DNA from: Mycobacteroides saopaulense
GTDB taxonomy: Bacteria > Actinomycetota > Actinomycetes > Mycobacteriales > Mycobacteriaceae
Direction of reading: 5' to 3'
NCBI RefSeq assembly: GCF_001456355.1
Contig: NZ_CP010271.1
Coordinates: 992,001 to 1,056,000 of the forward strand
Length of the DNA: 64,000 bases
Part shown: piece after piece, positions 1-9,848 of the stretch
How positions within the stretch are numbered: the stretch's first letter is position 1
Layout of the letters: each line of letters begins with the position of its first letter
Program-made: the position numbers and the translations under genes
The notes under the pieces: generated by a model
The model's database searches: none
Seen by the model: the letters and a program-made list of their open reading frames with translations, nothing else
What the model was told of the DNA's origin: nothing

Positions 1-2303
1 CCGTCGGCCATGTCATGGAATGTCGCTGCGGTGCCGCCGAGTTCGATCTTGGCGTCCTCGAGTGGGGTGCCCTTGACCGCCTCGATAGCCGCCTGCTTGA
101 TCGGCTCGATATGTGAAAGTCCTTCGGGCGACGTGGGATCGCCGCGGTGCGAGATGATCATGCGCAGGGTCTTGCCGTCCGGCGACAGGAACATCTTGAG
201 GCCGCGCTTGAAATCGGGGTTGTCGAAGATCTCCGGTGGCAGATAGAAGGAGTCGTCGTTCTTGGCCTTGTCGAACGCCCGGCCCATGGCCGTCGAGTCC
301 TTGCTCGTCTCGTCCTGCAGGTCGTACATGCCGGCCATGGTGCTGTGCATCGTCAGCATCATGTTCTGCATGGATTCCATGAGCGGGATCATGTCGCGCA
401 TGTCCTGGACCATCTTGGGCATGATGACGTCCATCTGCTCCATGGAAACGATCATGCCGTCCATGTTCTCGGTCAGTTCGTCGATCTTGTCCAGCACCTC
501 GAAGATCGACCGGAAGGCCTGACACACCGGGATGTCGAAGCAGTGCTTCTCCCAATAGAAGTAGTTCTTGATGGGGCGGAACCAGTCGTCGAAATTCTCG
601 AGGCTGTCCCGCATGTCATGGATAGTGCCCTGCAGGGTGTGCATGTCACCGATCATCTGGTGCATGATGCCGGTGAGCTCGGTCATGTTGGCCAGCATCT
701 TCTTCATGGTGTTGACCATGACGCCCATCTGGTCGGCCTGGACCTTCATATCGGCCATGCGGTCCTTCATCAGCTTCAGGTTCTGAATCTGGCCGACGCC
801 CTGGGCGCTGATGAGGAACGGGATGGAGCTGTGTTCGATCGGGGTGCCCTGTGGGCGGGTAATGGCTTGCACGCGTGCGATTCCCGGCACGCGGTAGACG
901 GCCTTGGCCAGCTTGTCGATCACCAGGAAGTCCGCGGAGTTCCGCATGTCGTGGTCGGACTCCAGCACCAGCATTTCAGGGTTCATCCGGGCGGGATCGA
1001 AGTGCCGGTCGGCGGCCTGGAAGCCCTGATTGGCCGGGATGTCCTTGGGGATGTACTTCTTGTCGTCGTAGCTGGTCTTGTATCCGGGCAGCGCGGCCAG
1101 GCCGATGATGGCGATGGCCATCGAGGCCGCCAGGATGGGGCCGGGCCAGCGCGTGATGGCGGCACCGATGCGGCGCCAGGTGCGAATGCGCATGGCGCGC
1201 TTGGGCTCGAACAGGCCGAACTTGCTGCCGATGGTGATCAGCGAGGGGCCGACGGTGAGTGCGACGGCCACGGCGGTCAGGACCGCGACGGCGCAGGGCA
1301 CGCCCAGGGTCTGGAAGTACGGCATGCGGGTGAAGCTCAGGCAGTACATGGCGCCCGCGATCGTCGACCCGGTGCCCAAGATGACATGTGCTGTGCCATG
1401 GAACATCTCGTAGTACGCGGCCTCGCGATCGAGTCCGTTGACTCTGGCTTCCTGATATCGCCCGATCAAGAAGATGGCGTAGTCGGTTCCGGCGGCGATG
1501 ACCAGCACCACCAGTAGATTCACCGCGAAGGTGGACAGCCCGATGATGTGGTTGTCGCCCAATACCGAGATCATTCCGCGTGCGGCGCCCAGCTGGATGC
1601 CGACCATCAGAAGCACCATCAGCACGGTGAAGAACGATCGGTAGAAGAACAGCAGCATCACGATGATGACGATGAATGTCAGCCCGGTGATCTTGATCAT
1701 GCTGCTGTCACCGGCATGGCCCATATCGGCCTGCAGTGCAGCGGCTCCGGTGACATACACCTTGAGACCGTCCGGCATGGGCTTCGGGTTGCCGTGCTCG
1801 TCCGTGGTGAGGTTCTTGACGATGTTGCGGACGGCTTCGATCGATTCGTTGGCGAGCGTCTCGCCCATGTCTCCGGACAGGTTCACCTGGACGTAGGTGG
1901 CCTTACCGTCGGTGCTTTGTGCGCCGGACTCGGTAAGCGGATCGCCCCAGAAATCCTGAACGTGCTGAACGTGTTTGGTGTCGGCGCGCAGCTGCGACAC
2001 CATCTCGTCGTAGAACTTGTGCGAGCCCGGGCCTAGCGGTTGGTCGCCTTCGAGCACGATCATGGTGACGCTGTTGGAGTCGGACTCCTGGAAGAGCCGC
2101 CCCATGTTCTTCATGGCCTTCATGGACGGCGCATCGGAGGGGCTCAGTGAAACGGCGTTCTCTTGACCGACCTGTTCCAACTGGGGTGCAGAGAGCGCGA
2201 GGATGACAACCAGTGCGGCCCAGGCGATGACGATGGGGACCGACAGGCGTCGGATCCATTTGGCCAGGAAGGTGGGTTCCCCGTGTGCGTGCGCCCCGCT
2301 CAT
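1..2303 (-). CDS. MmpL family RND transporter, 3' end cut off by window
   Basis: This is an inner-membrane transporter of the MmpL branch of the RND superfamily, which exports lipids, siderophores or drugs across the mycobacterial envelope. The reading frame opens at the ATG of position 2303 (MSGAHAHGEPTFLAKW) and runs without a stop to the window edge, giving 767 residues of a protein that is usually 950-1000. A first membrane helix lies at residues 20-40, then a periplasmic porter domain, then a helix cluster containing GTDYAIF, the Asp-Tyr pair that relays protons in MmpL proteins. A Met-rich helical segment around residues 500-650 fits the long second periplasmic domain. The start overlaps the MmpS stop by 4 bases (ATGA), so the two are translationally coupled. 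The substrate cannot be read from sequence. The divergent TetR gene suggests an inducible efflux role. Confidence 0.95.
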   Translation of the reverse strand, partial: MSGAHAHGEPTFLAKWIRRLSVPIVIAWAALVVILALSAPQLEQVGQENAVSLSPSDAPSMKAMKNMGRLFQESDSNSVTMIVLEGDQPLGPGSHKFYDEMVSQLRADTKHVQHVQDFWGDPLTESGAQSTDGKATYVQVNLSGDMGETLANESIEAVRNIVKNLTTDEHGNPKPMPDGLKVYVTGAAALQADMGHAGDSSMIKITGLTFIVIIVMLLFFYRSFFTVLMVLLMVGIQLGAARGMISVLGDNHIIGLSTFAVNLLVVLVIAAGTDYAIFLIGRYQEARVNGLDREAAYYEMFHGTAHVILGTGSTIAGAMYCLSFTRMPYFQTLGVPCAVAVLTAVAVALTVGPSLITIGSKFGLFEPKRAMRIRTWRRIGAAITRWPGPILAASMAIAIIGLAALPGYKTSYDDKKYIPKDIPANQGFQAADRHFDPARMNPEMLVLESDHDMRNSADFLVIDKLAKAVYRVPGIARVQAITRPQGTPIEHSSIPFLISAQGVGQIQNLKLMKDRMADMKVQADQMGVMVNTMKKMLANMTELTGIMHQMIGDMHTLQGTIHDMRDSLENFDDWFRPIKNYFYWEKHCFDIPVCQAFRSIFEVLDKIDELTENMDGMIVSMEQMDVIMPKMVQDMRDMIPLMESMQNMMLTMHSTMAGMYDLQDETSKDSTAMGRAFDKAKNDDSFYLPPEIFDNPDFKRGLKMFLSPDGKTLRMIISHRGDPTSPEGLSHIEPIKQAAIEAVKGTPLEDAKIELGGTAATFHDMAD

Positions 2304-2722
2304 GCGGACTTCACAAAGCAGTAGACGTAGGCGCTCACCTCGTTGGTATACCTCTCGTCTTTTTTCTCGTCATTGGCCGTGATGCGGCAACCCAGCCCGT
2401 CGGCATTGCGAGTTTGCGCCAGGATGTTTCCCGTCATCGACGGTGCCGTCGTGACGATCTCAATCGACCACGGTAGCGTCGCCCCATTGATTTGGTGGGG
2501 CTCCCCTTCCTTGTCGATGTAGTTGATGTCGGCAATGGTCCCGGGTGGGCCGAAGATCTCGTAGACCACATGCTTGGGCTTGGAGTTGTTCTTGTCGTCG
2601 GTCATGCTGCCGGCGTAGGTGGGCAACTGGTGGGAGCCGAAGATGCCGCGGATCCGCCACACCGCGAAGCCCGCGATGGCCAGGACCAGCACCATCACCA
2701 ACGGGATCCACGCCCGCTTCAA
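2300..2722 (-). CDS. MmpS family accessory membrane protein
   Basis: This is a 140-residue partner of the MmpL transporter. It has one N-terminal membrane anchor (KRAWIPLVMVLVLAIAGFAV) followed by an extracytoplasmic beta-sandwich domain with two late cysteines (GLGC and YVYC). Both the KRAWIPL signature and the HVVYEIFGPPGT segment are typical of MmpS4/MmpS5. The first conventional start codon in frame is the TTG at 2720-2722, but it has no ribosome binding site at a useful distance. Four codons upstream an ATT (2732-2734) lies 7 nt after AAGGGG (2742-2747). From memory, MmpS5 of M. tuberculosis begins MIGTLKRAWIPL, so that ATT falls exactly at its initiator position. The true start may therefore be ATT. 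It heads the mmpS-mmpL operon. Confidence 0.93.
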   Translation of the reverse strand: MKRAWIPLVMVLVLAIAGFAVWRIRGIFGSHQLPTYAGSMTDDKNNSKPKHVVYEIFGPPGTIADINYIDKEGEPHQINGATLPWSIEIVTTAPSMTGNILAQTRNADGLGCRITANDEKKDERYTNEVSAYVYCFVKSA

Positions 2723-2858
2723 TGCGCCAAAAATCGCAGGACCCCTTCACCCGTTGCTGTAGATCACGTCGCTTGCTGCGGACTAGCTGGACAGCGGTGC
2801 TTCACACCGGGCAGCAGGATGAGCTGTTGACCGAAAAACGTATGAAGCATCTATTTCT

Positions 2859-2879
2859 TAACGCATAGCGTGTGCGTTA
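2859..2879. promoter_or_regulatory. Candidate TetR operator between mmpS and tetR
   Basis: An inverted repeat with perfect 7-bp arms (TAACGCA at 2859-2865, TGCGTTA at 2873-2879) lies in the divergent intergenic region. A third copy of the half-site, TGCGTTA, is at 2925-2931. TetR-family regulators usually bind such dyads in the intergene they share with their target, so this is the likely operator for mmpS-mmpL. Confidence 0.6.
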
Positions 2880-2929
2880 CAGGGAACCTACCAGTGGGTA
2901 AGGGTGCCCGCAAGTCACACGCCGTGCGT

Positions 2930-2941
2930 TATCTTGAGATA
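2930..2941. promoter_or_regulatory. Short dyad abutting the tetR start
   Basis: TATCT-TG-AGATA is a perfect 5+5 inverted repeat ending 1 nt before the tetR ATG at 2943. There is no room for a ribosome binding site, so tetR may be translated from a leaderless transcript. The dyad could be an autoregulatory half of the operator region. Confidence 0.35.
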
Positions 2942-2942
2942 G

Positions 2943-3605
2943 ATGACATCGCTGAGTTTTCGTCGCGCTCGTTCGGAGGAGAACAAGCGTCAACGTGCGG
3001 CAACGATCGTGGAAGCCGCCCGTGCGATGGCGCTTGAGTCCGGTGTCGCGTCGGTCACTCTCACCGGTTTGGCCAATCGTGCGGGCGTCCATCACTCCGC
3101 GGTGCGTCGCTACTTCAGCTCCCATAAAGAGGTGCTGCTGCGGCTCTCGATGGAGGGCATGGCGGCGTTGGCGAAGTCCGTGTGCACCGCGTTGGACGGT
3201 CCGCAGGATCGGTCGCCCGCCGACGTCGGTGCGGTCCTGTCGGGCGCCCTCATCGCGGCACCGTTGTTCTGCGACCTGTTGGGCAGTCATTACCTGCATC
3301 TGGAACACGAAGTGGAGATCGATCACGCTCGTGAGGCGCAGCGCGTCAACCAGGAAGCCGCGATGACGATCGTGGAGGCGATAGAACGCGCGGCACCGGC
3401 ATTGGACCGCAAGGGCGCCCTCGACATCGTCACGTCGGCCTTCGCCCTCGCCGGGCTGTTGTGGCAGTTCGCGCATCCGCCGGAGGGTCTCGAACACGAT
3501 TACGGCGACGAGCCCGGCATTCCGGACGATTGGGACACCGATTTCGCCAGTACGCTCACGCGGCTACTCACCGCGACATGCATCGGGGCGGCGAAGAAGC
3601 CTTAG
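2943..3605 (+). CDS. TetR family transcriptional regulator
   Basis: This is a 220-residue regulator with an N-terminal TetR helix-turn-helix at about residues 18-65, including SVTLTGLANRAGVHHSAVRRYFSSH and then KEVLLRL. A helical ligand-binding domain follows, as usual for the family. It is transcribed divergently from mmpS-mmpL with inverted repeats in between, so it most likely represses that efflux or export operon until a ligand is bound. The ATG at 2943 gives the normal N-terminal extension before the recognition fold. Its stop overlaps the stop of the convergent MarR-acetyltransferase gene by 3 bases. The inducer is unknown. Confidence 0.9.
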   Translation: MTSLSFRRARSEENKRQRAATIVEAARAMALESGVASVTLTGLANRAGVHHSAVRRYFSSHKEVLLRLSMEGMAALAKSVCTALDGPQDRSPADVGAVLSGALIAAPLFCDLLGSHYLHLEHEVEIDHAREAQRVNQEAAMTIVEAIERAAPALDRKGALDIVTSAFALAGLLWQFAHPPEGLEHDYGDEPGIPDDWDTDFASTLTRLLTATCIGAAKKP

Positions 3606-4504
3606 GCCTCGGGGCCGGCGTCGAGGCGCTTCTGGAACCAGTGGTGCGCGTACTTCTCGTCGTTGAACGGGGCGACCTCCTGGTAGCCCGCCGAGCGGTA
3701 CATCGCGATCGCTTCGGTGAGTGCGCGATTGGTGTCCAGGCGAATCGTGTGGGCGCCGTGGGCCCTCGCCTGCCGCTCCAGCTCGGTGAGAATTCGTTTC
3801 CCGAGTCCCATCCCGCGCACGTGGGGGGAGATCCACACACGTTTGATTTCGGCGGTGCCGGTGTTCGGATGCAGCTTCAGCCCGGCGCAGCCGACGGGCT
3901 CCTCGTGCAGGGTCGCGACCAGAAACAGGCCGGCGGGAGCGCAGAGTTCGGTATCACCGGCAGGGAGGGTGAGCGCCGGATCGAATCCGTCCTCGAATCT
4001 GGCCGAGATCTCCTCGAAGTACGCGCGAATGCAGTAGCGGGCCTCGGGGGAGCGGGTGTTCATGACGCCGATCTGCACCTGCGAGGCCACGAAGAGCCGT
4101 TCCACCTCGGCCATGGCGTCGGCGAGCCGTCGTCGTTGGTTCGCGCTCAGCGGTTCGAGGATCGAATGTGCCAGGTCGTCCGAGCGGCGGTCCAGCTCGG
4201 CCAGTTCGGCGGTACCAGTATCGGTAAGCCGTGCGGTGCGCACGCGGGTGTCGCTGTCGGCGGCGGTCACCTCGATGAGCCCGGTAGCTTCCAGTGCCCG
4301 CAACAACCTGCTGAGATACCCCGAGTCCAGGCCCAAACGGGCCCGCAATTCGCGGATGTCGCATCCTTCGGCGCCGATTTCCCACAGCACGCGCGACTGT
4401 CCGAGCGGGCGGTCGCGGGCGAGGTATTCGCTCTCGAGGACTCCTATTCGTTGCGTGACGGTTCTGTTGAAGCTACGCAGGCCGTCGACCAGGGCATCGG
4501 TCAT
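3602..4504 (-). CDS. MarR-type regulator fused to a GNAT acetyltransferase
   Basis: This is a 300-residue two-domain protein. Residues 1-145 form a MarR-like winged helix (GLDSGYLSRLLRALEATGLIEV, then a wing with DSDTRVRTARLTDTG). Residues 150-295 form a GNAT N-acetyltransferase with the acetyl-CoA loop VRGMGLGKRIL. Such MarR-GNAT fusions are widespread in actinobacteria and combine DNA binding with acetyl transfer to a small molecule or protein. The gene starts at the ATG of 4504. A perfect CTGAC/GTCAG dyad lies immediately upstream, which suggests autoregulation. The acetyl acceptor is unknown. Confidence 0.88.
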   Translation of the reverse strand: MTDALVDGLRSFNRTVTQRIGVLESEYLARDRPLGQSRVLWEIGAEGCDIRELRARLGLDSGYLSRLLRALEATGLIEVTAADSDTRVRTARLTDTGTAELAELDRRSDDLAHSILEPLSANQRRRLADAMAEVERLFVASQVQIGVMNTRSPEARYCIRAYFEEISARFEDGFDPALTLPAGDTELCAPAGLFLVATLHEEPVGCAGLKLHPNTGTAEIKRVWISPHVRGMGLGKRILTELERQARAHGAHTIRLDTNRALTEAIAMYRSAGYQEVAPFNDEKYAHHWFQKRLDAGPEA

Positions 4505-4508
4505 TTAC

Positions 4509-4522
4509 CTGACTTTAGTCAG
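4509..4522. promoter_or_regulatory. Candidate MarR operator
   Basis: CTGAC-TTTA-GTCAG is a perfect inverted repeat 4 nt upstream of the marR-GNAT start and within the divergent gap to ispE. Its size and position fit MarR-family autoregulation. Confidence 0.5.
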
Positions 4523-4593
4523 AGAAAGCCGCGATGTCTGCACTGTGTGATGGGTGAGCACCATTCGGGTCGTCAGAACGTACCCTCAGGGGC

Positions 4594-5538
4594 GTGTCCG
4601 AGACCGTCTCCGATTGGGTGCCCACCGGCGCGGTGACCGTTCGGGCGCCCGGCAAGGTCAACCTGTACCTGGCCGTGGGTGATCTCCGCGAGGACGGCTA
4701 TCACGAGCTGACCACGGTTTTCCATGCCGTATCCCTGGCCGATGACGTGACCGTGCGTGATGCCGACGTGTTGTCGGTCGACGTGGTCGGGCAGGGCGAG
4801 GGAACGGTGCCCACCGACGAACGCAATCTTGCCTGGCAGGCCGCCGAGCTCTTCGCCGATCACGTCGGACGCGCGCCCGACGTCTCGATCTTCATCAATA
4901 AGGACATCCCCGTCGCCGGCGGTATGGCCGGGGGGTCCGCCGACGCGGCCGCCGTCCTGGTAGCGATGAACGAGCTCTGGCATGCCGGCGTGCCGCGCCG
5001 CGATCTGCACCACCTGGCTGCCCGGTTGGGCAGCGATGTCCCGTTCGCACTGCACGGCGGGACCGCCCTGGGCACGGGTCGGGGAGAACAGCTGGCCACC
5101 GTCTTGGCGCGCAACGTCTTTCACTGGGTGTTCGCCTTCGCCGATGGTGGTCTGTCGACGCCCGACGTCTTCCGGGAGATCGATCGGCTGCGAGAGAACG
5201 GTGATCCGCCCCGGCTCGGTGAGTCCGACGAGTTACTGGGTGCCCTCGCCGCCGGTGATGCGCGCCGGCTGGCGCCACTGCTGGGTAACGAGCTGCAGGC
5301 CGCGGCGGTGAGTCTGAATCCCGGCCTGCGTCGGACGCTGCGAGCGGGGGAATCCGCAGGCGCCCTCGCGGGAATTGTCTCCGGCTCCGGACCCACCTGC
5401 GCGTTTTTATGTACCTCGGCCGAGGACGCGTTACAGGTGAGCGCCGAGCTGGCCGGTGCGGGTGTGTGTCGGACGGTTCGGGTGGCCAGTGGGCCCGTGC
5501 ACGGCGCGCAGGTTATCCAGGGACGCAGCGACGGCTAG
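4594..5538 (+). CDS. ispE: 4-diphosphocytidyl-2-C-methyl-D-erythritol kinase
   Basis: This cytosolic GHMP kinase phosphorylates CDP-methylerythritol in the MEP pathway of isoprenoid synthesis, which feeds polyprenyl phosphates and menaquinone in mycobacteria. The 314-residue protein has the substrate motif [14 protein letters not shown] near residue 17, the ATP-binding loop [15 protein letters not shown] near residue 107, and the C-terminal [12 protein letters not shown]. The GTG at 4594 is the furthest upstream start and gives [12 protein letters not shown] before the conserved core. An internal GTG at 4618 is an alternative, since the ribosome binding site is weak. In M. tuberculosis the same gene (Rv1011) precedes pks16, as here. 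Confidence 0.97.
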   Translation: MSETVSDWVPTGAVTVRAPGKVNLYLAVGDLREDGYHELTTVFHAVSLADDVTVRDADVLSVDVVGQGEGTVPTDERNLAWQAAELFADHVGRAPDVSIFINKDIPVAGGMAGGSADAAAVLVAMNELWHAGVPRRDLHHLAARLGSDVPFALHGGTALGTGRGEQLATVLARNVFHWVFAFADGGLSTPDVFREIDRLRENGDPPRLGESDELLGALAAGDARRLAPLLGNELQAAAVSLNPGLRRTLRAGESAGALAGIVSGSGPTCAFLCTSAEDALQVSAELAGAGVCRTVRVASGPVHGAQVIQGRSDG

Positions 5539-5569
5539 ACACGCCGAACGGCGCGACACGCCGAACGGC
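5538..5569. repeat. Two tandem 15-bp copies after ispE
   Basis: GACACGCCGAACGGC occurs at 5538-5552 and again at 5555-5569. Each copy contains the small dyad GCCG-AA-CGGC, so the pair can form alternative hairpins. It begins on the ispE stop codon and may act in termination. No T-run follows. Confidence 0.5.
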
Positions 5570-5770
5570 CTGATCACAGTGGGTTTGGTCGGTGATTAAG
5601 AAAAGCCTAAGATGCTAGCGGATCATAAGAAGGCATCCGGACTGTCACCTGAACGATATGAATCCGCTGCTACAAGGCTTGCGCGCGCCTAACGCGCGTC
5701 ACGGCACAAGTGGCGGACCATCTCATACGGACCGATGCGGACTGCGTGACACGCCCTCGAGGGAGGCAAT

Positions 5771-7420
5771 GTGAGCAGGTTTACCGACGAGCTGTACGCC
5801 AACGCGCTGTCCAGCGCCAAGGGCATGGTCACCGGCGAACCCGATACTCCCGTTCGGCACACCTGGAAGCAGGTGCACGAACGAGCCAAGCAGATCGCCG
5901 GTGGACTCGCTGGAGCCGGGCTTGGTCCCGACGATGCGATCGGCATGTTGGTCGGCATGCCCGTCGAGATCGCCCCGGCGATCCAGGCCGTGTGGATGCG
6001 CGGCGCGTCGCTGACGATGCTGCACCAGCCGACCCCACGCACCGATCTGGCGGTGTGGGCCGAGGACACCCTCAAGGTCGTCGACATGATCGGCGCCAAG
6101 GCCGTCATCGTGTCCGCCCCCTTCGACGCTGCCGCTCCGGTGCTGGAGGAGAAAGGCGTCATCGTCGTACACATCAAGGACCTGTGGGACGCCGACGCGA
6201 TCGAACCCCTTGAGGTGGACGAGGATTCCGTGGCGCTCATGCAGCTCACGTCCGGCTCGACCGGCTCTCCCAAGGCTGTCAAGATCACTCACCGCAACCT
6301 GTACGCCAACGCGCACGGCATGTACGTCGCGTCCAAGTACAAGCCCGACATCGATGTGATGGTCAGCTGGCTGCCGTTGTTCCACGACATGGGCATGGTC
6401 GGCTTCCTGACGGTGCCGATGTTCTTCGGTGCCGAGCTGGTGAAGATCACCCCGATGGACTTCATGCGCGATGTTCTGTTGTGGGGCAGGCTGATCGACA
6501 AGTACAAGGGCACCATGACGGCCGCCCCGAACTTCGCCTATTCGCTGTTCGCCAAGCGTCTGCGCAACCAGGCAAAGCCGGGCGACTTCGATCTGTCGAC
6601 GCTGCGCTTCGTGCTTTCCGGCGCCGAGCCGGTGGACCCCGCCGTGGTCCATGACCTGTGTGATGCCGGAAAGCCGTTCGGGTTCCAGGCCTCTGCGATG
6701 GTGCCCGCTTACGGTATGGCGGAAACCGCGCTGGCCGTGTCCTTCTCGGAGGTCGAGGCCTCTGGTCTGGTTGTCGACGAGGTCGACGCCGATCTGCTGG
6801 CCGCCCTGCGTCGCGCCGTTCCCGCCACCCGCGGAAACCTGCGCCACCTGGCCACGCTCGGCCCGCTGTTGCCCGGTATCGAGGCGCGGGTTGTCGACGA
6901 GGACCTGAACGTGCTGCCGCCGCGCGGTGTCGGTGTCATCGAGTTGCGTGGCGAGTCGGTGACACCCGGGTACGTCACCATGGGTGGCTTCCTGGCCGCG
7001 CAGGACGAACAGGGCTGGTACAACACCGGTGACCTCGGCTACCTGACCGAGAAGGGTCACGTCGTGGTCTGCGGTCGCGTCAAGGACGTCATCATCATGG
7101 CGGGCCGCAACATCTACCCGACCGATATCGAGCGTGCCGCCGGTCGCGTCGACGGTGTGCGGCCGGGTTGCGCCGTCGCCGTGCGCCTGGAGGCCGGAGT
7201 CGACCCCAAGAACCAGCGCGAGACCTTCGCGGTTGTGGTGGAGTCCAACGCATTCGAGAACGCCGACGAGGTTCGCCGCATCGAGCAGCAGGTTGCGCAC
7301 GAGGTGGTGGCCGAGGTCGATGTGCGGCCGCGCAACGTGGTGGTGCTCGGACCGGGCAGCATCCCGAAGACGCCGTCGGGCAAGCTGCGGCGTTCGACCT
7401 CGGTGGCCCTCGTCATCTAG
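5771..7420 (+). CDS. pks16: Acyl-CoA synthetase / acyl-AMP ligase of the Pks16 type
   Basis: This 549-residue adenylate-forming enzyme activates a carboxylic or fatty acid with ATP. Signature motifs are [16 protein letters not shown] (A3 phosphate loop, about residue 160), YGMAETAL (A5), TGDLGYL (A7), [20 protein letters not shown] (A8), and [10 protein letters not shown] with the catalytic lysine near the C-terminus. The name pks16 is historical: the protein has no polyketide synthase domains. Gene order ispE-pks16-pth matches Rv1011-Rv1013-Rv1014c. The GTG start at 5771 follows GGGAGG at 5761-5766. The gene is convergent with fabH. The acyl substrate is not evident. Confidence 0.9.
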   Translation: MSRFTDELYANALSSAKGMVTGEPDTPVRHTWKQVHERAKQIAGGLAGAGLGPDDAIGMLVGMPVEIAPAIQAVWMRGASLTMLHQPTPRTDLAVWAEDTLKVVDMIGAKAVIVSAPFDAAAPVLEEKGVIVVHIKDLWDADAIEPLEVDEDSVALMQLTSGSTGSPKAVKITHRNLYANAHGMYVASKYKPDIDVMVSWLPLFHDMGMVGFLTVPMFFGAELVKITPMDFMRDVLLWGRLIDKYKGTMTAAPNFAYSLFAKRLRNQAKPGDFDLSTLRFVLSGAEPVDPAVVHDLCDAGKPFGFQASAMVPAYGMAETALAVSFSEVEASGLVVDEVDADLLAALRRAVPATRGNLRHLATLGPLLPGIEARVVDEDLNVLPPRGVGVIELRGESVTPGYVTMGGFLAAQDEQGWYNTGDLGYLTEKGHVVVCGRVKDVIIMAGRNIYPTDIERAAGRVDGVRPGCAVAVRLEAGVDPKNQRETFAVVVESNAFENADEVRRIEQQVAHEVVAEVDVRPRNVVVLGPGSIPKTPSGKLRRSTSVALVI

Positions 7421-7449
7421 GCGACATCATCGTGGTGTGAACCGCGAAC

Positions 7450-7495
7450 GTAACCGCACGCACCGAATCCGCGAGAAACGTGTGCTTGTGGTTAC
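7450..7495. terminator. Imperfect stem-loop between convergent pks16 and fabH
   Basis: GTAACCGCACGCAC (7450-7463) can pair imperfectly with GTGTGCTTGTGGTTAC (7480-7495) across a 16-nt loop. It sits in the 125-bp gap where two genes end, the expected place for a bidirectional terminator. No U-tract is present, which is common in mycobacteria. Confidence 0.35.
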
Positions 7496-7545
7496 ATTGG
7501 CGCGCCGAGGTGCCGGGTCAGTACCCAGCGCGGCGCGGCGGCCGA

Positions 7546-8568
7546 TTACTCGAACGGCACAGGCGGCATCTTGACCACCTGGGCGGCATAGCTGAGTCCG
7601 GCGCCATACCCGATGAGTAGTGCCGTGTCGCCCGGCTTGGCCGCTCCGGTGGACAGCAGCGTCTCCATGGCCAACGGTACCGACGCCGCCGAGGTGTTAC
7701 CGGTGTGCTCGATGTCGTTGGCAATCACCGCATCCGGACGCAGATGCAGATTCTTGGCCAGAAGTTCGTTGATGCGGGTGTTGGCCTGATGTGGGACGAA
7801 GACGTCGATCTGCTCGGGGCCCACCTTCGCGGCCTCCATGGCGCGCTGTCCGACCTTGCCCATTTCGAAAGCGGCCCAACGGAACACGGAGGTGCCCTCG
7901 ATGCGCAGGTAGGGGCGCGGGCCTTCCGGGTCGGGCGCTGCCGCAAAGTCCATCCAGTCGATGTCCTGACGAATGGCATTGGCCTGGCTGCCGTCGCTGC
8001 CCCATACCGTGGGTCCGATGCCCTGTTCGGCGGTCTCGCCGACGACAACCGCGCCGGCCCCGTCGCCGAAGATGAAACAGTTGCCGCGGTCGGTCATGTC
8101 GAGTGCGGGGGAGAGCTTTTCCGAGCCGATTACCAACACCTTGCTGGCGCTGCCGCCACGGATCATGTCGGCGGCCACGCCCACCGCGTACCCGAACCCG
8201 GCGCAACCGGCGGAGAGGTCGAATGCCGGGACGCCCTGAGCGCCCAGCGCGGTCGCGACGGCCGGGCCGGACGCCGGCGTCTGCAGGTAATGGGTGCTGG
8301 TGGCAACGATTACCGCGTCGATCTCTGCGCTGGTGAGCAGCGCGTTGGCGATGGCCCTGCGCCCGGCCTCGATGGCCAGGGTCTGCGCGGATTCGTCGTC
8401 TGCCGCGAACCTGCGGGTCTTGATCCCGGTGCGGGTGTAGATCCACTCGTCCGAGGATTCGATGCGTTCGCAGATCTCCTCATTGGTGACGACGCGTTCG
8501 GGACGATAGGCCCCCAGGCTGAGCAGGCCGATCTTGTTGGCGCCGCTGGTCTCCGCAATCACGGTCAT
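7546..8568 (-). CDS. fabH: 3-oxoacyl-ACP synthase III (FabH)
   Basis: FabH condenses an acyl-CoA with malonyl-ACP and links FAS-I products to FAS-II elongation of mycolic acids. The 340-residue protein has the catalytic Cys in [11 protein letters not shown], the His in [10 protein letters not shown], and the Asn in [13 protein letters not shown]. The start ATG at 8568 ([17 protein letters not shown]) matches the M. tuberculosis FabH N-terminus as I recall it. An upstream ATG at 8611-8613 would add 15 residues and overlap pth, and is less likely. In M. tuberculosis fabH (Rv0533c) is not located between pks16 and pth, so its position here is lineage-specific. Confidence 0.94.
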   Translation of the reverse strand: MTVIAETSGANKIGLLSLGAYRPERVVTNEEICERIESSDEWIYTRTGIKTRRFAADDESAQTLAIEAGRRAIANALLTSAEIDAVIVATSTHYLQTPASGPAVATALGAQGVPAFDLSAGCAGFGYAVGVAADMIRGGSASKVLVIGSEKLSPALDMTDRGNCFIFGDGAGAVVVGETAEQGIGPTVWGSDGSQANAIRQDIDWMDFAAAPDPEGPRPYLRIEGTSVFRWAAFEMGKVGQRAMEAAKVGPEQIDVFVPHQANTRINELLAKNLHLRPDAVIANDIEHTGNTSAASVPLAMETLLSTGAAKPGDTALLIGYGAGLSYAAQVVKMPPVPFE

Positions 8569-8599
8569 GGAGAGACCATAGCGTCGGGGTGCCAGCGCA

Positions 8600-9187
8600 T
8601 CACCCCCAGGCATGCACCTGATTCTGTGCGGCCTCCAGGCCTAGACGGATCAGGAGCTCTGTTGCGTCGACGCCCTGCTCGCACAGCAGCGGAACCTGCT
8701 CGGTCTCCGCCTTGGCAAAATTCTCCAGCACGAAGGCCGCCGGATCCTTGCGTCCTGGCGGGCGCCCGACGCCCAGGCGAACCCGCAGGTAGTCCTTGGT
8801 GCCCAGCGACTGCGATACCGAGCGCAGGCCGTTGTGGCCGCCTTCGCCGCCGCCGAGCTTGAGTCGCACGGTGCCGAAATCCAGATCCAGCTCGTCGTGC
8901 ATGACGATGACGTTCCCCGGTGGAACCGAGAAGAACTTGGCCAGCGCGGCCACCTGCGGGCCGGAGGTGTTCATGAACGTACGCGGCTTGGCCAGGTTCA
9001 CGGCCCGGCCGCCGAGGCGAATCGTCGTCGCCTCGGCGCCGGACTTCTTGTGAGGCTTGAAGGTCGCGCCGTCCTTGGCCGCCAGCAGATCGGCGACCAT
9101 GAATCCGAGATTGTGCCGCGTCTTGGCGTAGGTCGGTCCCGGGTTGCCCAGGCCGACCACCAGCACGGCGTCATCGGATAGGAGCAC
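8600..9187 (-). CDS. pth: Peptidyl-tRNA hydrolase
   Basis: This essential cytosolic enzyme cleaves the ester bond of peptidyl-tRNAs released from stalled ribosomes. The 195-residue length is typical. Family motifs are [19 protein letters not shown] (with the catalytic His), [18 protein letters not shown] (catalytic Asp), and [12 protein letters not shown]. The GTG start at 9187 lies 13 bp downstream of the rplY stop, so the two form an operon, as Rv1015c-Rv1014c do in M. tuberculosis. Confidence 0.97.
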   Translation of the reverse strand: MLLSDDAVLVVGLGNPGPTYAKTRHNLGFMVADLLAAKDGATFKPHKKSGAEATTIRLGGRAVNLAKPRTFMNTSGPQVAALAKFFSVPPGNVIVMHDELDLDFGTVRLKLGGGEGGHNGLRSVSQSLGTKDYLRVRLGVGRPPGRKDPAAFVLENFAKAETEQVPLLCEQGVDATELLIRLGLEAAQNQVHAWG

Positions 9188-9200
9188 GGATTACTCCGCT

Positions 9201-9848
9201 CTACTCTTCGGTGGAGTCCTCGGCGGCTTCCTCGGCGGGAGCCTCGGCACCTTCGTCGCCGCCACCCTCGGACTCGAGGTCGGCAGCGGTCGGCGCGGTG
9301 ACGACGTTCACGACGAGCGTGTCCGGATCGGAGATCAGGGTGACGCCCTTGGGCAGCTCGATCGAACCGGCGGTCACCTGAGTTCCGGCCTCCAGACCCT
9401 CGACCGACACGGTGAGGCTTTCAGGGATCGACAGCGCCTCGGCCTCGATCTCCAGGGTGTTGGCGTCCTGGGTGACCAGGGTGCCGCTGGCGGCGTCGCC
9501 CTCGACGTGAATGGTCACCTCGACCGTGACCTTCTCGCCCTTGCGCACGACCAGCAGGTCAGCGTGGACCAGGTTGCGGCGGATCGGGTGGATCTCGATG
9601 GTCTTGGTGAGGGCCAGCTGCTCGCGTCCCTCGATGTTCAGGGTCAGCACCGCGTTGGTACCGGAGTTACGCAGCACGGCCGCGAAATCGTGGGCCGGCA
9701 GGTTCAGGTGCTCGGGGGTGGTGCCGTGGCCGTACAGGACCGCGGGAACCTGGCCGTCGCGACGGGCGCGGCGCGAGGCGCCCTTGCCGGTATCCGTGCG
9801 GACGGTCACGTCGAGGTTGTTGCTGGTGGGGGCGTTCTTCTTGGACAT
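9201..9848 (-). CDS. rplY: 50S ribosomal protein L25 (long CTC form)
   Basis: This 215-residue ribosomal protein binds 5S rRNA. It has the N-terminal L25 domain ([26 protein letters not shown]) and the C-terminal CTC-type beta domain, followed by an acidic Glu/Ala tail that is common in actinobacterial L25. The frame stays open upstream, but the ATG at 9848 is preceded by AAGGAG at a good distance and matches the family N-terminus ([16 protein letters not shown]). Confidence 0.96.
   Translation of the reverse strand: MSKKNAPTSNNLDVTVRTDTGKGASRRARRDGQVPAVLYGHGTTPEHLNLPAHDFAAVLRNSGTNAVLTLNIEGREQLALTKTIEIHPIRRNLVHADLLVVRKGEKVTVEVTIHVEGDAASGTLVTQDANTLEIEAEALSIPESLTVSVEGLEAGTQVTAGSIELPKGVTLISDPDTLVVNVVTAPTAADLESEGGGDEGAEAPAEEAAEDSTEE

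Noticed and set aside
147..1517. Long plus-strand open frame opposite the mmpL gene
   Set aside because: It is antisense to a clear MmpL reading frame, His/Val-rich, and lacks any start signal or family motif.
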